This document shows, piece after piece, positions 54,800-63,649 of a DNA stretch of 64,000 bases; position 1 is the first letter of the stretch, and every line of letters starts with the position of its first letter. Below the pieces are notes generated by a model, which was not told where the DNA came from, did not search any database, and saw only the letters and a list, made by a program, of their open reading frames with translations. Source of the DNA: Psychrobacillus antarcticus (GTDB taxonomy: Bacteria > Bacillota > Bacilli > Bacillales_A > Planococcaceae). The stretch spans positions 1 through 64,000 of the forward strand of contig NZ_JAIZDB010000012.1 in NCBI RefSeq assembly GCF_029533155.1, written 5' to 3'. The translations under genes and the position numbers were made by a program.

Positions 54800-55588
54800 T
54801 TAATGCCGTCCACTTATAGTAATTAGATGACATTCAGATTTTGCTCCAAGTCGGAGTGGAACTGCCGTCGTTCCATATCCATTACTAATGAGCTCAGTAC
54901 TATTTTCTTTTTCACGATAGCTACCCTTTTCATAAATTCCAAATGGACCGAAGCGGATTTGCCCACCATGAAGATGTCCAGCTAAAAGAAGATGTGGCTT
55001 ACTGACCTTTTTGGCATTATGGAAGTACGTAGGAGCATGCGTTGCAAAAATGATGACATCCGATTCTTCCACTTCTTTGAATGCCTCATATATTTTTACA
55101 TTCCCGGCAAATCCATCATTAATCCCAACTATACGAACTGAAAAATTATTTTTCTCAAACTTCATGGAGTTATTTTCCAATATGTGAACGTCATGTGAAT
55201 TTAGGATGCTTCGTAAGTTTTGTTCTCCCACTTCGCGATCATTGTTACCAAACACATAACAAGTACTTCCTAACTTGGCAAGTTTTTTAATATTATCATT
55301 TGTTCGTTTTAAAGGTACGCCTTTCTCTGTTAAATCTCCTCCAATAATTACTATATCCACTTTACCATTGAGGTTTCGAATAAGTTTCTCACTTATTTTT
55401 CTCCGGTGAATGTCAGATATAAAAAAAACATGAAATTGATGGTCCCTCGGCCATTCGTCAATTAATAAAGAATGGGTATGAACATTTGTTTGAAAAGCTA
55501 AAAATAACATATACAAAAAAAGGCCAAAAATTATAAACAAAGCACTACCAATTATCCATACAGCCAATGATATACCCCCAAACAACAT
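54800..55588 (-). CDS. ypbG: Calcineurin-like metallophosphoesterase (YpbG)
   Basis: This 262-residue protein has an N-terminal membrane helix (about residues 5-32) and a metallophosphoesterase domain with the metal-site motifs FISDIHRR, IIGGDL, VFGNNDRE, FATHAP and GHLHGGQIRFGP. It is probably a membrane-bound phosphoesterase facing the cytoplasm or cell surface. The substrate is unknown. Pattern and neighbourhood match B. subtilis YpbG. Its stop lies just before the AAAG repeat upstream of ypdA. Confidence 0.88.
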   Translation of the reverse strand: MLFGGISLAVWIIGSALFIIFGLFLYMLFLAFQTNVHTHSLLIDEWPRDHQFHVFFISDIHRRKISEKLIRNLNGKVDIVIIGGDLTEKGVPLKRTNDNIKKLAKLGSTCYVFGNNDREVGEQNLRSILNSHDVHILENNSMKFEKNNFSVRIVGINDGFAGNVKIYEAFKEVEESDVIIFATHAPTYFHNAKKVSKPHLLLAGHLHGGQIRFGPFGIYEKGSYREKENSTELISNGYGTTAVPLRLGAKSECHLITISGRH

Positions 55589-55592
55589 GGAA

Positions 55593-55618
55593 AAGGACAG
55601 GGAAATTCCCCTGTCCTA
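55593..55618 (-). terminator. Terminator of the CBS-domain gene
   Basis: GGACAGGGG pairs with CCCTGTCC around a short loop, followed by TTTTCC on the minus strand, about 26 bases after the CBS gene stop. Confidence 0.7.
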
Positions 55619-55643
55619 AACTCGAGTTTACTACCTACAAACG

Positions 55644-56276
55644 CTACTCTTCTTTATCAATATGTAGAACACGAAAACCTGACTTTTCTAAATCTGCTAA
55701 AATACGATCAAGCTTTGTATCATTTGCTATTTTTAATACGATACGTCTGAATAATTTATCGGTTTCATCAAAAGTTACGATGGAAATGACCGAGGCATGA
55801 TATTTATGAAGGACGTCCGTCATTTTTTGAATCTGCCCTTCTGATTCAACAGAAGTGAACGTGATACGCGTCCCTTTAATATTCATACCAAATGCACTTT
55901 TAAATTGCTCCACTGCATCATATCGGGTAACCAATCCAAGGAACTTTCGATCCTCGACAACTGCTATGACTGGGAAATCATGAAGCTTAATCATTGCATT
56001 TTCGAAAACATCTTCATACGTAACAAATATATCTTCGTATGTCATAATATCAGTTACTTTCGTTTGCTCCATAAACGTTACTTTATCCAGATTGCTATAG
56101 AAATAAGCTTTATATACAAGGTACTTGTTGAACATACCCACATACATCCCATTATCTAAAATCGGTAAAGCATCCATTTCTTTTTCTTCTAATTCACGGA
56201 GAGCCGACAACACCGATGTACCCACTTGAACTGTTATACATTTTTCTTTTGGGATCATCACACTTTTTACAAACAT
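55644..56276 (-). CDS. CBS-domain protein with C-terminal ACT-like domain
   Basis: This 210-residue cytoplasmic protein has two CBS motifs (about residues 5-60, VKSVMIPKEKCITVQVGTSV; and 70-130, VTDIMTYEDIFVTYEDVFEN) that usually bind adenine nucleotides. The last 70 residues look like an ACT-type fold (RITFTSVESEGQIQKMTDVL). The AcuB-like arrangement suggests a regulatory adaptor. A specific partner is not apparent. It has its own terminator and lies upstream of ypbG. Confidence 0.75.
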   Translation of the reverse strand: MFVKSVMIPKEKCITVQVGTSVLSALRELEEKEMDALPILDNGMYVGMFNKYLVYKAYFYSNLDKVTFMEQTKVTDIMTYEDIFVTYEDVFENAMIKLHDFPVIAVVEDRKFLGLVTRYDAVEQFKSAFGMNIKGTRITFTSVESEGQIQKMTDVLHKYHASVISIVTFDETDKLFRRIVLKIANDTKLDRILADLEKSGFRVLHIDKEE

Positions 56277-56349
56277 ATTAGCACCTCTTCCATCTTAGGA
56301 TATACTTTATATATTCAACATTCGTGATAAATATCCTTCTTTCTAACGT

Positions 56350-56961
56350 TTAAGGTAGCACTAACTTTTGTCCAACTGAAATTTCATTTGATGAAAGACC
56401 ATTTGCAGATTTTATTTTTTCGACTGCTGTTGGGTCATTATAATAATTTACAGCTATACGATATAGCGTTTCATTTTCCTTCACTATATGCGATTTAGAA
56501 CTAGTTACTTCAGTAGGTTTTGTTTTTTCAACTACCACTGGCTCTTGCTTTGGCTCTTCTGTCACTTCCACTTTTGGTTCTTCCGTTATTACCGCTGCTG
56601 GCTCTTCGGCTGGTTGCTCCGTTTTTTCAGGGACAACTTCTACTGGAGTTTCTACCTCTTCTTTGGTTGATTCATCTTTTTCTGTTCCATTATTAATCGT
56701 TTGTGTTTCAACATGAATCGTATCATTTTTTACTACTTCTGCTTTATTTGGATCAGCTTCATAAAAGAATTGTACATAAATAAATATACTAACTGGTATT
56801 AAAATAAAAATAAAAAAGACAGTAGGGATTAATAAGTTTTTAGATTTCTTCTTTGGTTTCTTATTTATACTTCTACTTCTTCTCATTTCATTGGAATCGT
56901 CATCTTGTCCAATGGATTGTCGATGTTCGTCGATTTTTTTTTGATAATCATCTTGGTTCAT
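56350..56961 (-). CDS. ypbE: YpbE-like LysM-domain membrane protein
   Basis: This 203-residue protein has a cytoplasmic N-terminus, one membrane helix (about residues 42-64) and a long acidic, proline- and glutamate-rich linker. It ends with a C-terminal LysM domain (about residues 158-203, [20 protein letters not shown]) for binding peptidoglycan. This is the B. subtilis YpbE pattern. The repeated EVTEEPK-type linker is low complexity. Start ATG 56961 follows GGAGTT. Confidence 0.82.
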   Translation of the reverse strand: MNQDDYQKKIDEHRQSIGQDDDSNEMRRSRSINKKPKKKSKNLLIPTVFFIFILIPVSIFIYVQFFYEADPNKAEVVKNDTIHVETQTINNGTEKDESTKEEVETPVEVVPEKTEQPAEEPAAVITEEPKVEVTEEPKQEPVVVEKTKPTEVTSSKSHIVKENETLYRIAVNYYNDPTAVEKIKSANGLSSNEISVGQKLVLP

Positions 56962-57041
56962 TTTATTCAAACTCCATTTCTACCTTCATATCTACTTCTA
57001 TTATGACGAATATTGTAGAAAAAGTAAACTTAACAAATGTA

Positions 57042-58457
57042 TTACGATGGTAGGAGGATATTTAGTCTATTTTTCCAATTCAATCTATCTTGGTTATTCT
57101 TTTCATCTTTTCTCTTTCGTAAGACGCTTGTAACGTCTAACCTACATTTGGAGCAACAATGGGCAGGTTTTTCTAACAATGTTTGGTCAAAATAATGTAG
57201 TAGTTGCCGACGGATACAAGTATCATTTTGTATCATGGAGTAAAAACTTTGAATGTCCTGCCACTTTTTTTGCTTAATTTGTTTAAATAATTGAATGGTT
57301 TCTTGTTCATTTAATCGTTCTTTCCAGTAAGCTAAAATACGGGTTGTTGTCTCCGCCTGTTCTACTTCAGCGTACTCAGGCTGATAGGCGATATGAATAT
57401 CTTGTTCTTCTGGAAAGTCTTGCATCGCTACGTAAAAAGTGTGTTCAACATCTGTAGAAGTATATAAAAGAGAGGCGATTGCTTGTTTTCCATCTCTTGC
57501 AGCCCTTCCAACCTCCTGCATATAGCCTGCTACCGAGGACGGAATATGATCATGAATAATTTGCCCGATATTATCTTTGTGAATACCCATTCCAAAAGCG
57601 TTTGTCGCACAAATCCAATCTAATTGCCCTTGCTGAAACTGTTGCTGGATTAATATCCGGTCACTTTGCTCCATTTTTGCATGGTAATAGGCGATAGAAA
57701 TTCCTTGTTCCCTTAGCATCGCTGCGTAAACTTCCGTTTTTTTACGTGATTGTGTATAAATTATCCCTGGACCTTCTGTAGAGGTGACTCTGCCTAAAAT
57801 CCAATTCATTTTTTCTTGTTGGTTTTCTACCTCTACCATTTCATAAGCAATAGCAGCTCGATCGAGTGAATGAATGTATTCAAATGGGTTGTTCATTCGT
57901 AAAGTGTTTTTAATATCCTCCACAACATCTTTTGTCGCTGTTGCTGTCAAAGCTAGAACGTTCACATCATTTAGTGAATGTAACCAATTGGATATTCTTA
58001 AATAATCTGGCCTAAAATCAAAACCCCACTGAGAAATACAATGAGCTTCATCTGCCACGACATAGGCGATAGAAAGATTCTTTAGCGCTCTGTTAAATTG
58101 TTCATTTTGCAGCATCTCTGGGGAAGTGAATATGAATTTAAAGTCAGCTAGGTGGCGAATAGCCAATTCTCTTTCTTGGAATGGTAAAAATGAATTGATG
58201 GCAATCACTCTTTTTTCCCCTATTATTTTCAATTGCTCCACTTGATCCTGCATAAGTGATAAAAGAGGTGACACGATAATTACCGTTCCTTCCATCAGGT
58301 AAGCTGGTAGCTGATACAGAAGCGATTTCCCCATACCAGTAGGAAGGATTGCGATGACATCTTTTCCATCGATCATTTGTTCAATTATTTCCTGTTGCCC
58401 ATCTCGGAAGCTTGCATGACCGAACTTTTTTTGAAGAATTTCATTTAGTTTATTCAT
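57042..58457 (-). CDS. recS: RecQ-family ATP-dependent DNA helicase (RecS-like)
   Basis: This 471-residue SF2 helicase lacks the HRDC domain of full RecQ, as B. subtilis RecS (YpbC) does. It has LPTGMGKSLLYQLPA (Walker A), VADEAHCISQWGFDFR (DEAH and aromatic loop), TATATKDVV, and FGMGIHKDNIGQIIH and QEVGRAARDG motifs. Zinc cysteines are seen near residues 445-455 (CCSKCRLDV). It overlaps the ypbB stop by eight bases, so translation is coupled. Confidence 0.92.
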   Translation of the reverse strand: MNKLNEILQKKFGHASFRDGQQEIIEQMIDGKDVIAILPTGMGKSLLYQLPAYLMEGTVIIVSPLLSLMQDQVEQLKIIGEKRVIAINSFLPFQERELAIRHLADFKFIFTSPEMLQNEQFNRALKNLSIAYVVADEAHCISQWGFDFRPDYLRISNWLHSLNDVNVLALTATATKDVVEDIKNTLRMNNPFEYIHSLDRAAIAYEMVEVENQQEKMNWILGRVTSTEGPGIIYTQSRKKTEVYAAMLREQGISIAYYHAKMEQSDRILIQQQFQQGQLDWICATNAFGMGIHKDNIGQIIHDHIPSSVAGYMQEVGRAARDGKQAIASLLYTSTDVEHTFYVAMQDFPEEQDIHIAYQPEYAEVEQAETTTRILAYWKERLNEQETIQLFKQIKQKKWQDIQSFYSMIQNDTCIRRQLLHYFDQTLLEKPAHCCSKCRLDVTSVLRKRKDEKNNQDRLNWKNRLNILLPS

Positions 58458-59484
58458 GAATTTGTTCTCCCTTTGTCAATGCTAAACGTACTTGAAAGAA
58501 ACTAACTTCTGGTATCCTATCTTTTATGATGGTGAGTTTCTTTGTATGTAACTCGTTTGATAGGTGAAGAACTCTTTCTACCTGCTCTTTCGAAATAAAA
58601 GTTGAAATAGAGAAATTTTTATTGGTAGAGACTATTTCAATCACATGATCCTCTATTGTATTAATCTTCAACTTTCTTATTTTAGCAATTTCATCCATAG
58701 TATATCCCTTTTCAAATAAGCTATTTGTTTTAAAAGCAGAGTCAGTTAGTGGTGTATCGATGTGAATATCTTTTGCCAAATCTACTAACCGAGGATTTGT
58801 CTCCACCGAAATATTATCTAACATAATATGCAGGCATTCTAAAAAAGAAATTTTGATACTCAAATCTGTCATTTGGTAGTATCGAGTCAGTTGCTCCCAT
58901 GTCAAACCAGCTTTTTTATAGCCACTAAGACGATAAATAAATAATGTTCTGTGTAGGTCATCTAACAAAGGATTTTCGAGTAAATGAACTATTTCCCGCT
59001 TAATATCAGTACTCAAGTTGAATTCCCGATAATTATGCTGGATTAAATAATCTTTAACGAAATGCTGAGTGGCAAGATCCTTTTGGTTTGGTACAAATTT
59101 TTTCTCATTTGCCCGAAACTGTGACAATGTTTGGACAACTAAATCAATTCTCTTCCAAAAGATTTGTTCCTTCCCTCTATATTGCCAACCGTTTAAGAGG
59201 ACCTTTTTGTCTTGTGGAAGTGCTTCTATTCCCTTTTCGGTTATATGAACGAGTGATTCTTTTAACTGAATAAAATTCCCATTAATCAATTCAGCTATCG
59301 CTGCATCATAATCTTCTTTTGATAATTGTGGAAGAATAGAGAAAAATGCATGAAGTTGAAAATATGTCACATCTTGAATAGTTTGGCCTGATTTTTTACC
59401 TTTTAACAAATAATATGGCGCATTCTCAGAACGCTGACCGCTTATCTTATGTATAATAAATAGTAATGTTTGATGAAAACGCAT
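58450..59484 (-). CDS. ypbB: YpbB-like protein with C-terminal helix-turn-helix domain
   Basis: This 344-residue protein ends in an HTH-like domain (about residues 255-340, FEKGYTMDEIAKIRKLKINT), which resembles the domain attached to some RecQ helicases. Pattern and place upstream of recS match B. subtilis YpbB. It may act with RecS on DNA, but this is inference. The start is ATG 59484 after GAGAGGT. No membrane segment was seen. Confidence 0.8.
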   Translation of the reverse strand: MRFHQTLLFIIHKISGQRSENAPYYLLKGKKSGQTIQDVTYFQLHAFFSILPQLSKEDYDAAIAELINGNFIQLKESLVHITEKGIEALPQDKKVLLNGWQYRGKEQIFWKRIDLVVQTLSQFRANEKKFVPNQKDLATQHFVKDYLIQHNYREFNLSTDIKREIVHLLENPLLDDLHRTLFIYRLSGYKKAGLTWEQLTRYYQMTDLSIKISFLECLHIMLDNISVETNPRLVDLAKDIHIDTPLTDSAFKTNSLFEKGYTMDEIAKIRKLKINTIEDHVIEIVSTNKNFSISTFISKEQVERVLHLSNELHTKKLTIIKDRIPEVSFFQVRLALTKGEQIHE

Positions 59485-59515
59485 ATGAATACCTCTCTTT
59501 TCTGAAGTATTTTGG

Positions 59516-59544
59516 TTGAAATGTAGGAGAAACATCATTAGAAT
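59516..59544 (+). promoter_or_regulatory. Probable sigma-A promoter of fer
   Basis: TTGAAA (59516-59521) and TAGAAT (59539-59544) are 17 bases apart, about 52 bases before the ferredoxin start. Confidence 0.55.
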
Positions 59545-59578
59545 GAATACGATAGCATATTCGTTTTACAAGTTATAA

Positions 59579-59845
<267 letters not shown>

Positions 59846-59852
59846 TATTTAG

Positions 59853-59889
59853 AATGGTGGTTGTGACAATGTCATGATCACCATTTTTT
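59853..59889 (+). terminator. Terminator of fer
   Basis: AATGGTG and CACCATT enclose an inner TGACA/TGTCA hairpin, and TTTTTT follows. It lies directly after the fer stop codon. Confidence 0.75.
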
Positions 59890-60000
59890 TATTCTATTAA
59901 GAATTGGACAAAAAGACGAAGATCCTTTAAGGTCAAAATCATTTTTTTTCGGAGGCCTTTGGACAGCCGTTTTGCTATATGATTACCGTGTGAATTTTTA

Positions 60001-60054
60001 GGGATGCTGGTTTGGTTGTGACGGACCTCACAACCAAACCAGCATCCCTTTTTT
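60001..60054 (+). terminator. Perfect 20-bp stem terminator with no assigned upstream gene
   Basis: GGGATGCTGGTTTGGTTGTG (60001-60020) pairs without mismatch with 60029-60048 around eight bases and is followed by TTTTTT on the plus strand. The plus-strand fer transcript should already stop at 59889, so what this ends is unclear. Confidence 0.75.
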
Positions 60055-60382
60055 CGGTAATCTAATGGCATTTACCTGTCCGTCGCCCTTCTACAACACT
60101 TAGAAACAGGTAAAATCGTTTTTAGATAACTAGAGAAAAGATACTTTCTTATTGATAGAGCAAGCTCACGCAGATACAATTTCGTTCGCTATTCGCTTCT
60201 TTATTCAGTAAACACTTACTATTTCTATTTATTTCCACTAGATTAAAGAAGATCTACATTCTTCATGACAGAATAGTATCCCTAATTCAACAGACGGTTT
60301 TATCCCTATATTAATTTGGACTACTCTTATCATCAGAGCGAAAGCCAATGTTAAATCTTATTTTTGAGTACTACACATAATA
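60055..60382. other. Intergenic DNA without recognised features
   Basis: About 330 bases between the perfect hairpin and the dispersed repeat show no gene, promoter pair or hairpin that I can support. Confidence 0.5.
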
Positions 60383-60543
60383 TGATTGGAGTGGAAGGTG
60401 GCGACTCCAGCGGGATAAGCGAGAAAATCGAGACCCCGCAGGGAGCGTAGCGAACGAGGAGGCCAACAGGAAGTTGGTCACAAAGGCTTTGCCACAGGAA
60501 GTGGCGCACTTAGCCTTTGTTCTCCACATGAAACGCAAATCAG
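60383..60543 (+). repeat. GC-rich dispersed repeat (copy 2)
   Basis: This block begins TGATTGGAGTGGAAGGTGGC and contains GACCCCGCAGGGAGCGTAGCGA, related to the start and middle of copy 1 at 20705. The end is GCAAATCA. The 3' half differs from copy 1 and contains its own hairpin arms (GGAAGTTGG and ACAGGAAGTGG direct copies). It is an element of the same family with a diverged right side. Confidence 0.55.
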
Positions 60544-60622
60544 GGGTATCTCTTAATTCTTTGACATACTCGGATATCTGGGATCGCAGCAAAAATAATC
60601 TCCTATACTTTTAATCTAGTAA

Positions 60623-60658
60623 AAAAAGTTGTTCCTCCTATTGGAGAAACAACTTTTT
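60623..60658 (-). terminator. Terminator of ribU
   Basis: AAAAAGTTGTT pairs perfectly with AACAACTTTTT, immediately after the ribU stop. Confidence 0.85.
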
Positions 60659-60659
60659 G

Positions 60660-61253
60660 TTAATTTGTATTAGGTTTCATATATGAACTAGTTACTTTAT
60701 CAAGGAATGGCTTCATTCGTTTGAATAATACAATCATCACAATAGTTACTAATATACCTTTAATGAGATTGAAAGGTAAAATACCAAAAATAATCGTATT
60801 AAACAATGCTGTTCCTGATTCCATTGGGAAATTTAAGAAATAAGAGTACATTGGTAAAAACACATAATAATTTAGTACGCTCATACCAATCGCCATAGAA
60901 GCAGTTCCTGCTCCCAATCCGACCATAATTCCTCTTGACGTAGTAACTTTACGATAAATCAGATACACAGGTGTTAAAAACAAGATACTAGTTACAAAGT
61001 TTGCCATATGACCAACAGGCACACCAGTTGGACTCCCTGCAAATAGCCAATCTAACACGTTTTTTAAAAATGCAACTAAAATCCCAGCTACTGGTCCCAT
61101 CGTGATAGCAGCGATTAAAGCTGGTATATCACTAAAGTCCACCTTCAAATAAGCCGGTAATGCCGGTAATGGAAATGCAAGTAACATTAATACAAAAGAA
61201 ATACTACTAAGCATTGCGACTGCAATAAGCATCCGCGTATTGCCTTTTAACAT
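60660..61253 (-). CDS. ribU: Riboflavin ECF transporter S component (RibU/FmnP)
   Basis: This 197-residue integral membrane protein has six helices. It imports riboflavin with the shared energy-coupling module (EcfA1A2T), encoded elsewhere. Visible marks are LLAFPLPALPAYLKVDFSDI, GVPVGHMANFVTSILFL and FGILPFNLIKGILVTIVM. Start ATG 61253 follows AAAGGAGAGAG. It is alone behind an FMN riboswitch with terminator, so supply of riboflavin or FMN turns it off. Confidence 0.93.
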   Translation of the reverse strand: MLKGNTRMLIAVAMLSSISFVLMLLAFPLPALPAYLKVDFSDIPALIAAITMGPVAGILVAFLKNVLDWLFAGSPTGVPVGHMANFVTSILFLTPVYLIYRKVTTSRGIMVGLGAGTASMAIGMSVLNYYVFLPMYSYFLNFPMESGTALFNTIIFGILPFNLIKGILVTIVMIVLFKRMKPFLDKVTSSYMKPNTN

Positions 61254-61312
61254 AAAATCCTCTCTCCTTTTGCGATTCAACAAGAAGAAAAGTTCAGAAC
61301 GTTTGTATACTT

Positions 61313-61344
61313 AAAAAACCCCTCGAACTAATAAAAGTTCAAGG
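61313..61344 (-). terminator. Riboswitch-controlled terminator upstream of ribU
   Basis: CCTTGAAC pairs with GTTCGAGG around eight bases, followed by TTTTTT on the minus strand. It lies between the FMN aptamer and ribU and is the expected expression platform. Confidence 0.8.
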
Positions 61345-61404
61345 AAGAACAAGGTACACTTTAATAAGCGTATCCGTATAAGCATACGAAAAACGACTGC
61401 ACCT

Positions 61405-61533
61405 TCACCTTCTCCCATCCAGACTATACTGTCGGCTTTGGAATTTAACCAAATCAACCTGTTAAGGTTCGCGGGCTGAAGAAATAAATTTCTACTACCG
61501 CCGGTCGGGAATTGCACCCTGCCCCGAAGATGA
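61405..61533 (-). promoter_or_regulatory. FMN riboswitch (RFN element)
   Basis: On the minus strand the conserved RFN segments appear in order: CTTCGGGGCAGGGTGCAATT, CCCGACCGGCGGTA, AGCCCGCGA, GATTTGGTTAAATTCCAAAG, CCGACAGTATAGTCTGGATG and GGAGAAGG. The aptamer binds FMN and, through the terminator at 61313-61344, controls ribU. Confidence 0.96.
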
Positions 61534-61578
61534 ATCAATATTTTATTATCCTTCAAGATATTATCTTGAATTAATAAC

Positions 61579-61607
61579 ATCTTAACAAATTAAAACAGTA
61601 TATGCAA
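61579..61607 (-). promoter_or_regulatory. Probable sigma-A promoter of the FMN riboswitch and ribU
   Basis: On the minus strand TTGCAT (61607-61602) and TAAGAT (61584-61579) are 17 bases apart, placed about 45 bases before the RFN aptamer. Confidence 0.6.
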
Positions 61608-61678
61608 TATAACTGTTTGTATTTAAGAAACAACTGGGACTTCAGGTTGCGATTTATTTTTACTGTTTCATTTATAGC

Positions 61679-61777
61679 TTATGAGCTATCAAAGTAATTT
61701 TAAGGGCTATTTCGCATAACTTATGGGCTATATTTGAAACCTTATGGTCTTTACACAAGTTTACGCCCTATCCCAAA
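61679..61777. repeat. Degenerate tandem array, 21 bp period, core TTATGGGCTAT (array 3)
   Basis: Cores start at 61679 (TTATGAGCTAT), 61700 (TTAAGGGCTAT), 61721 (TTATGGGCTAT), 61742 (TTATGGTCTTT) and 61761 (TTACGCCCTAT). The first three intervals are exactly 21 bases and the last is 19. Fillers of about ten bases are different. It lies between the rsiX terminator and the ribU promoter. Confidence 0.7.
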
Positions 61778-61813
61778 ACAAAAAATGCCAAGCTTAATTT
61801 ATAAGCATTGGCA
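61778..61813 (-). terminator. Terminator of rsiX
   Basis: TGCCAATGCTTA pairs with TAAGCTTGGCA (one mismatch) around six bases, followed by TTTTTTGTTTTG on the minus strand. Confidence 0.75.
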
Positions 61814-61824
61814 GTTTACCTTAT

Positions 61825-63075
61825 TTAATTGGTTTGCATAGCAAAGCCATTCGGACCAATTGGTACTGGAAGGGGGCTTGTTAGATCGATTCCATTCCAA
61901 TTATCTTGTATCATATTATCTAATTGGATGGATTGATTAAAGCTTGCTGCTGTTAAGGAAAAAGCTTCTATCAAACGAGATGCTTCCCTCGCATCTAATA
62001 ACTCCAAGTTTAATGGCTCATCAAAATGCACTACCAAACCACTATCCTCTTCCACTGTATACGTCACATCATTCGGTATAACAGAAGCATAAATGTCATT
62101 TTCAGGATTTTTCATATCCATTAGCGCTTCTGTTAGTGTTGCAAATTTTTTGTTAAAATTAGGTGTTAAATATGTCTCTTCATTAAAAGCCTTATAGGCA
62201 AAATAACTTACCTTCTTCTCTTTACCATTCAGTGCCACTGCGTCATCTAAAGTGCCTACCTGATCCCATTCAATCGGCGATCCATCTTCCTTTACAATTG
62301 CTAACGAATCAAAATCAGCAAAAATCTCATCGATGGAAGAAAAATATGGAGCCGCTGTTCCAGGGGTAGTATCGTAGCCGTGATCTGCTGGCAAGTAATG
62401 TTTTAACATATTGCCTTCTGCCAAAAAGTAACCTTTGTAAGGATGATAGTCTTGGAATCCAAGGGAAGTTTCATCCATCTCAAACGCATACCTTTCATAA
62501 AGTTCCAAGCTATTTGGAATCCTATTTGGAAAATTATATTCGATTTGTTCCTTAGGAATTACAATTGTGATTGGAACTGAAAGAGCATTTTCTAACAAAG
62601 AAAAATGAAATACGGTTCCGCCATTTAAATCATTTTCGTAAACGGAAGTAAATGGGCTATCGAATGGCACTAATTCAAACGTGGCAGCTACTTTTTCAGA
62701 CATAACCGTCATATTATCATTAGAAATTCCTTCTGCTTCTTCCACAGCTTCCTCTGTCACTTCTGACGACTTCATACTGGCACTATCTTGAGCCATTGAT
62801 GATTCAGCAGCCTTATCATGACTGGAACGTTCATTATTATTTACAAAGGAAGAGACGAGAACAGTTAAAATTAATACGGACGCTACGGAAATGACAAATG
62901 GCATCCATTTGTTCAATGAAACGCCTAGCCGATTCCCTTTCTCCATCTTCTCCTGAGTATCAATTACCGACTTAATTTGTTGGTATATTTCATCCTTCGA
63001 GCGTTCATCTGTAAACCGAGGCATACTTTTTAATAGCTCATCTAATTCATGATCTTCTGTCTTTTTCTCACTCAT
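61825..63075 (-). CDS. rsiX: Anti-sigma-X factor RsiX
   Basis: This 416-residue protein has a short cytoplasmic N-terminal part (about residues 1-60, with DELLKSMPRFTDERSKDEIY), one membrane helix (about 65-88) and a large outer domain. It sequesters SigX at the membrane until a cell-envelope signal. It is longer than B. subtilis RsiX (368). ATG 63075 overlaps the sigX stop by eight bases (ATGAGTGA), which couples the two genes. AGGAGG lies 12 bases before it; an ATG at 63084 is too close to this site. Confidence 0.82.
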   Translation of the reverse strand: MSEKKTEDHELDELLKSMPRFTDERSKDEIYQQIKSVIDTQEKMEKGNRLGVSLNKWMPFVISVASVLILTVLVSSFVNNNERSSHDKAAESSMAQDSASMKSSEVTEEAVEEAEGISNDNMTVMSEKVAATFELVPFDSPFTSVYENDLNGGTVFHFSLLENALSVPITIVIPKEQIEYNFPNRIPNSLELYERYAFEMDETSLGFQDYHPYKGYFLAEGNMLKHYLPADHGYDTTPGTAAPYFSSIDEIFADFDSLAIVKEDGSPIEWDQVGTLDDAVALNGKEKKVSYFAYKAFNEETYLTPNFNKKFATLTEALMDMKNPENDIYASVIPNDVTYTVEEDSGLVVHFDEPLNLELLDAREASRLIEAFSLTAASFNQSIQLDNMIQDNWNGIDLTSPLPVPIGPNGFAMQTN

Positions 63076-63604
63076 GATGAACATCTGCCTCCTTTCGCCT
63101 ATCAGATAATCGCTCACGAAGTGCTTTAATTGCACGATGTTGCGTTGTCTTTACTTTCCCTTCGGACCAAGTTAAAATTTCGGCCGTTTCTGCAATCGAG
63201 AGCTCTTGGAAATATCTCATGATAATGACCATTTTCTGATCTCCGGTACAATCATCCAATGCTACCAATAATGATTTCATCTCATCATTAAGCTGCACTA
63301 AATCTTCCGGTAACATATCTGAAGATGCAAGTTGCATCGTTTCCCAGTCAAATGAGTCAAATAACCTCTTTTTTCTGACCGCTTGTTTCCTAAAGTGGTC
63401 AATTGCTATATTTTTTGCAATTGAAAACAACCATGTCTTCTCTGAACTTTTCCCCTCAAAGCTACTATAGGCTCTAAGTACTCGTACATATACTTCTTGA
63501 ACCAAGTCTTCGGCAGTTTGTCTATTTTTCACCAAATATATGAGAAACTGAAAAACATCTTGATGATATGAATCATACAGGCGGTGGAAAACGGAGTCAT
63601 TCAT
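63068..63604 (-). CDS. sigX: ECF RNA polymerase sigma factor SigX
   Basis: This 178-residue ECF sigma factor has the sigma-2 region (DSYHQDVFQFLIYLVKNRQT, AEDLVQEVYVRVLRAYSSFE) and sigma-4 region (MRYFQELSIAETAEILTWSE). In B. subtilis SigX acts on cell-surface charge and cationic peptide resistance genes. The start ATG 63604 follows a GGGGGGAG ribosome site. It lies between resE and rsiX, the conserved B. subtilis order. Confidence 0.93.
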   Translation of the reverse strand: MNDSVFHRLYDSYHQDVFQFLIYLVKNRQTAEDLVQEVYVRVLRAYSSFEGKSSEKTWLFSIAKNIAIDHFRKQAVRKKRLFDSFDWETMQLASSDMLPEDLVQLNDEMKSLLVALDDCTGDQKMVIIMRYFQELSIAETAEILTWSEGKVKTTQHRAIKALRERLSDRRKEADVHHE

Positions 63605-63649
63605 AGGCTCCCCCCGTTCTTTCAATTAGTCGTTTCAAGTACATATTTG

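Noticed and set aside
59889-60071. Minus-strand ORF of 60 codons, basic and leucine-rich
   Set aside because: It contains the perfect 20-bp terminator stem and no credible ribosome site or family was seen. It was kept only as part of the small-RNA observation.
60371-60592. Minus-strand ORF of about 73 codons
   Set aside because: It runs through the second dispersed repeat and is an open frame caused by GC-rich composition.
61311-61580. Minus-strand ORF of about 89 codons
   Set aside because: It lies across the FMN aptamer and its terminator, whose conserved RNA segments fully explain the sequence.
61786-61813. Mobile-element terminal repeat
   Set aside because: The inverted repeat fits a rho-independent terminator directly after rsiX.
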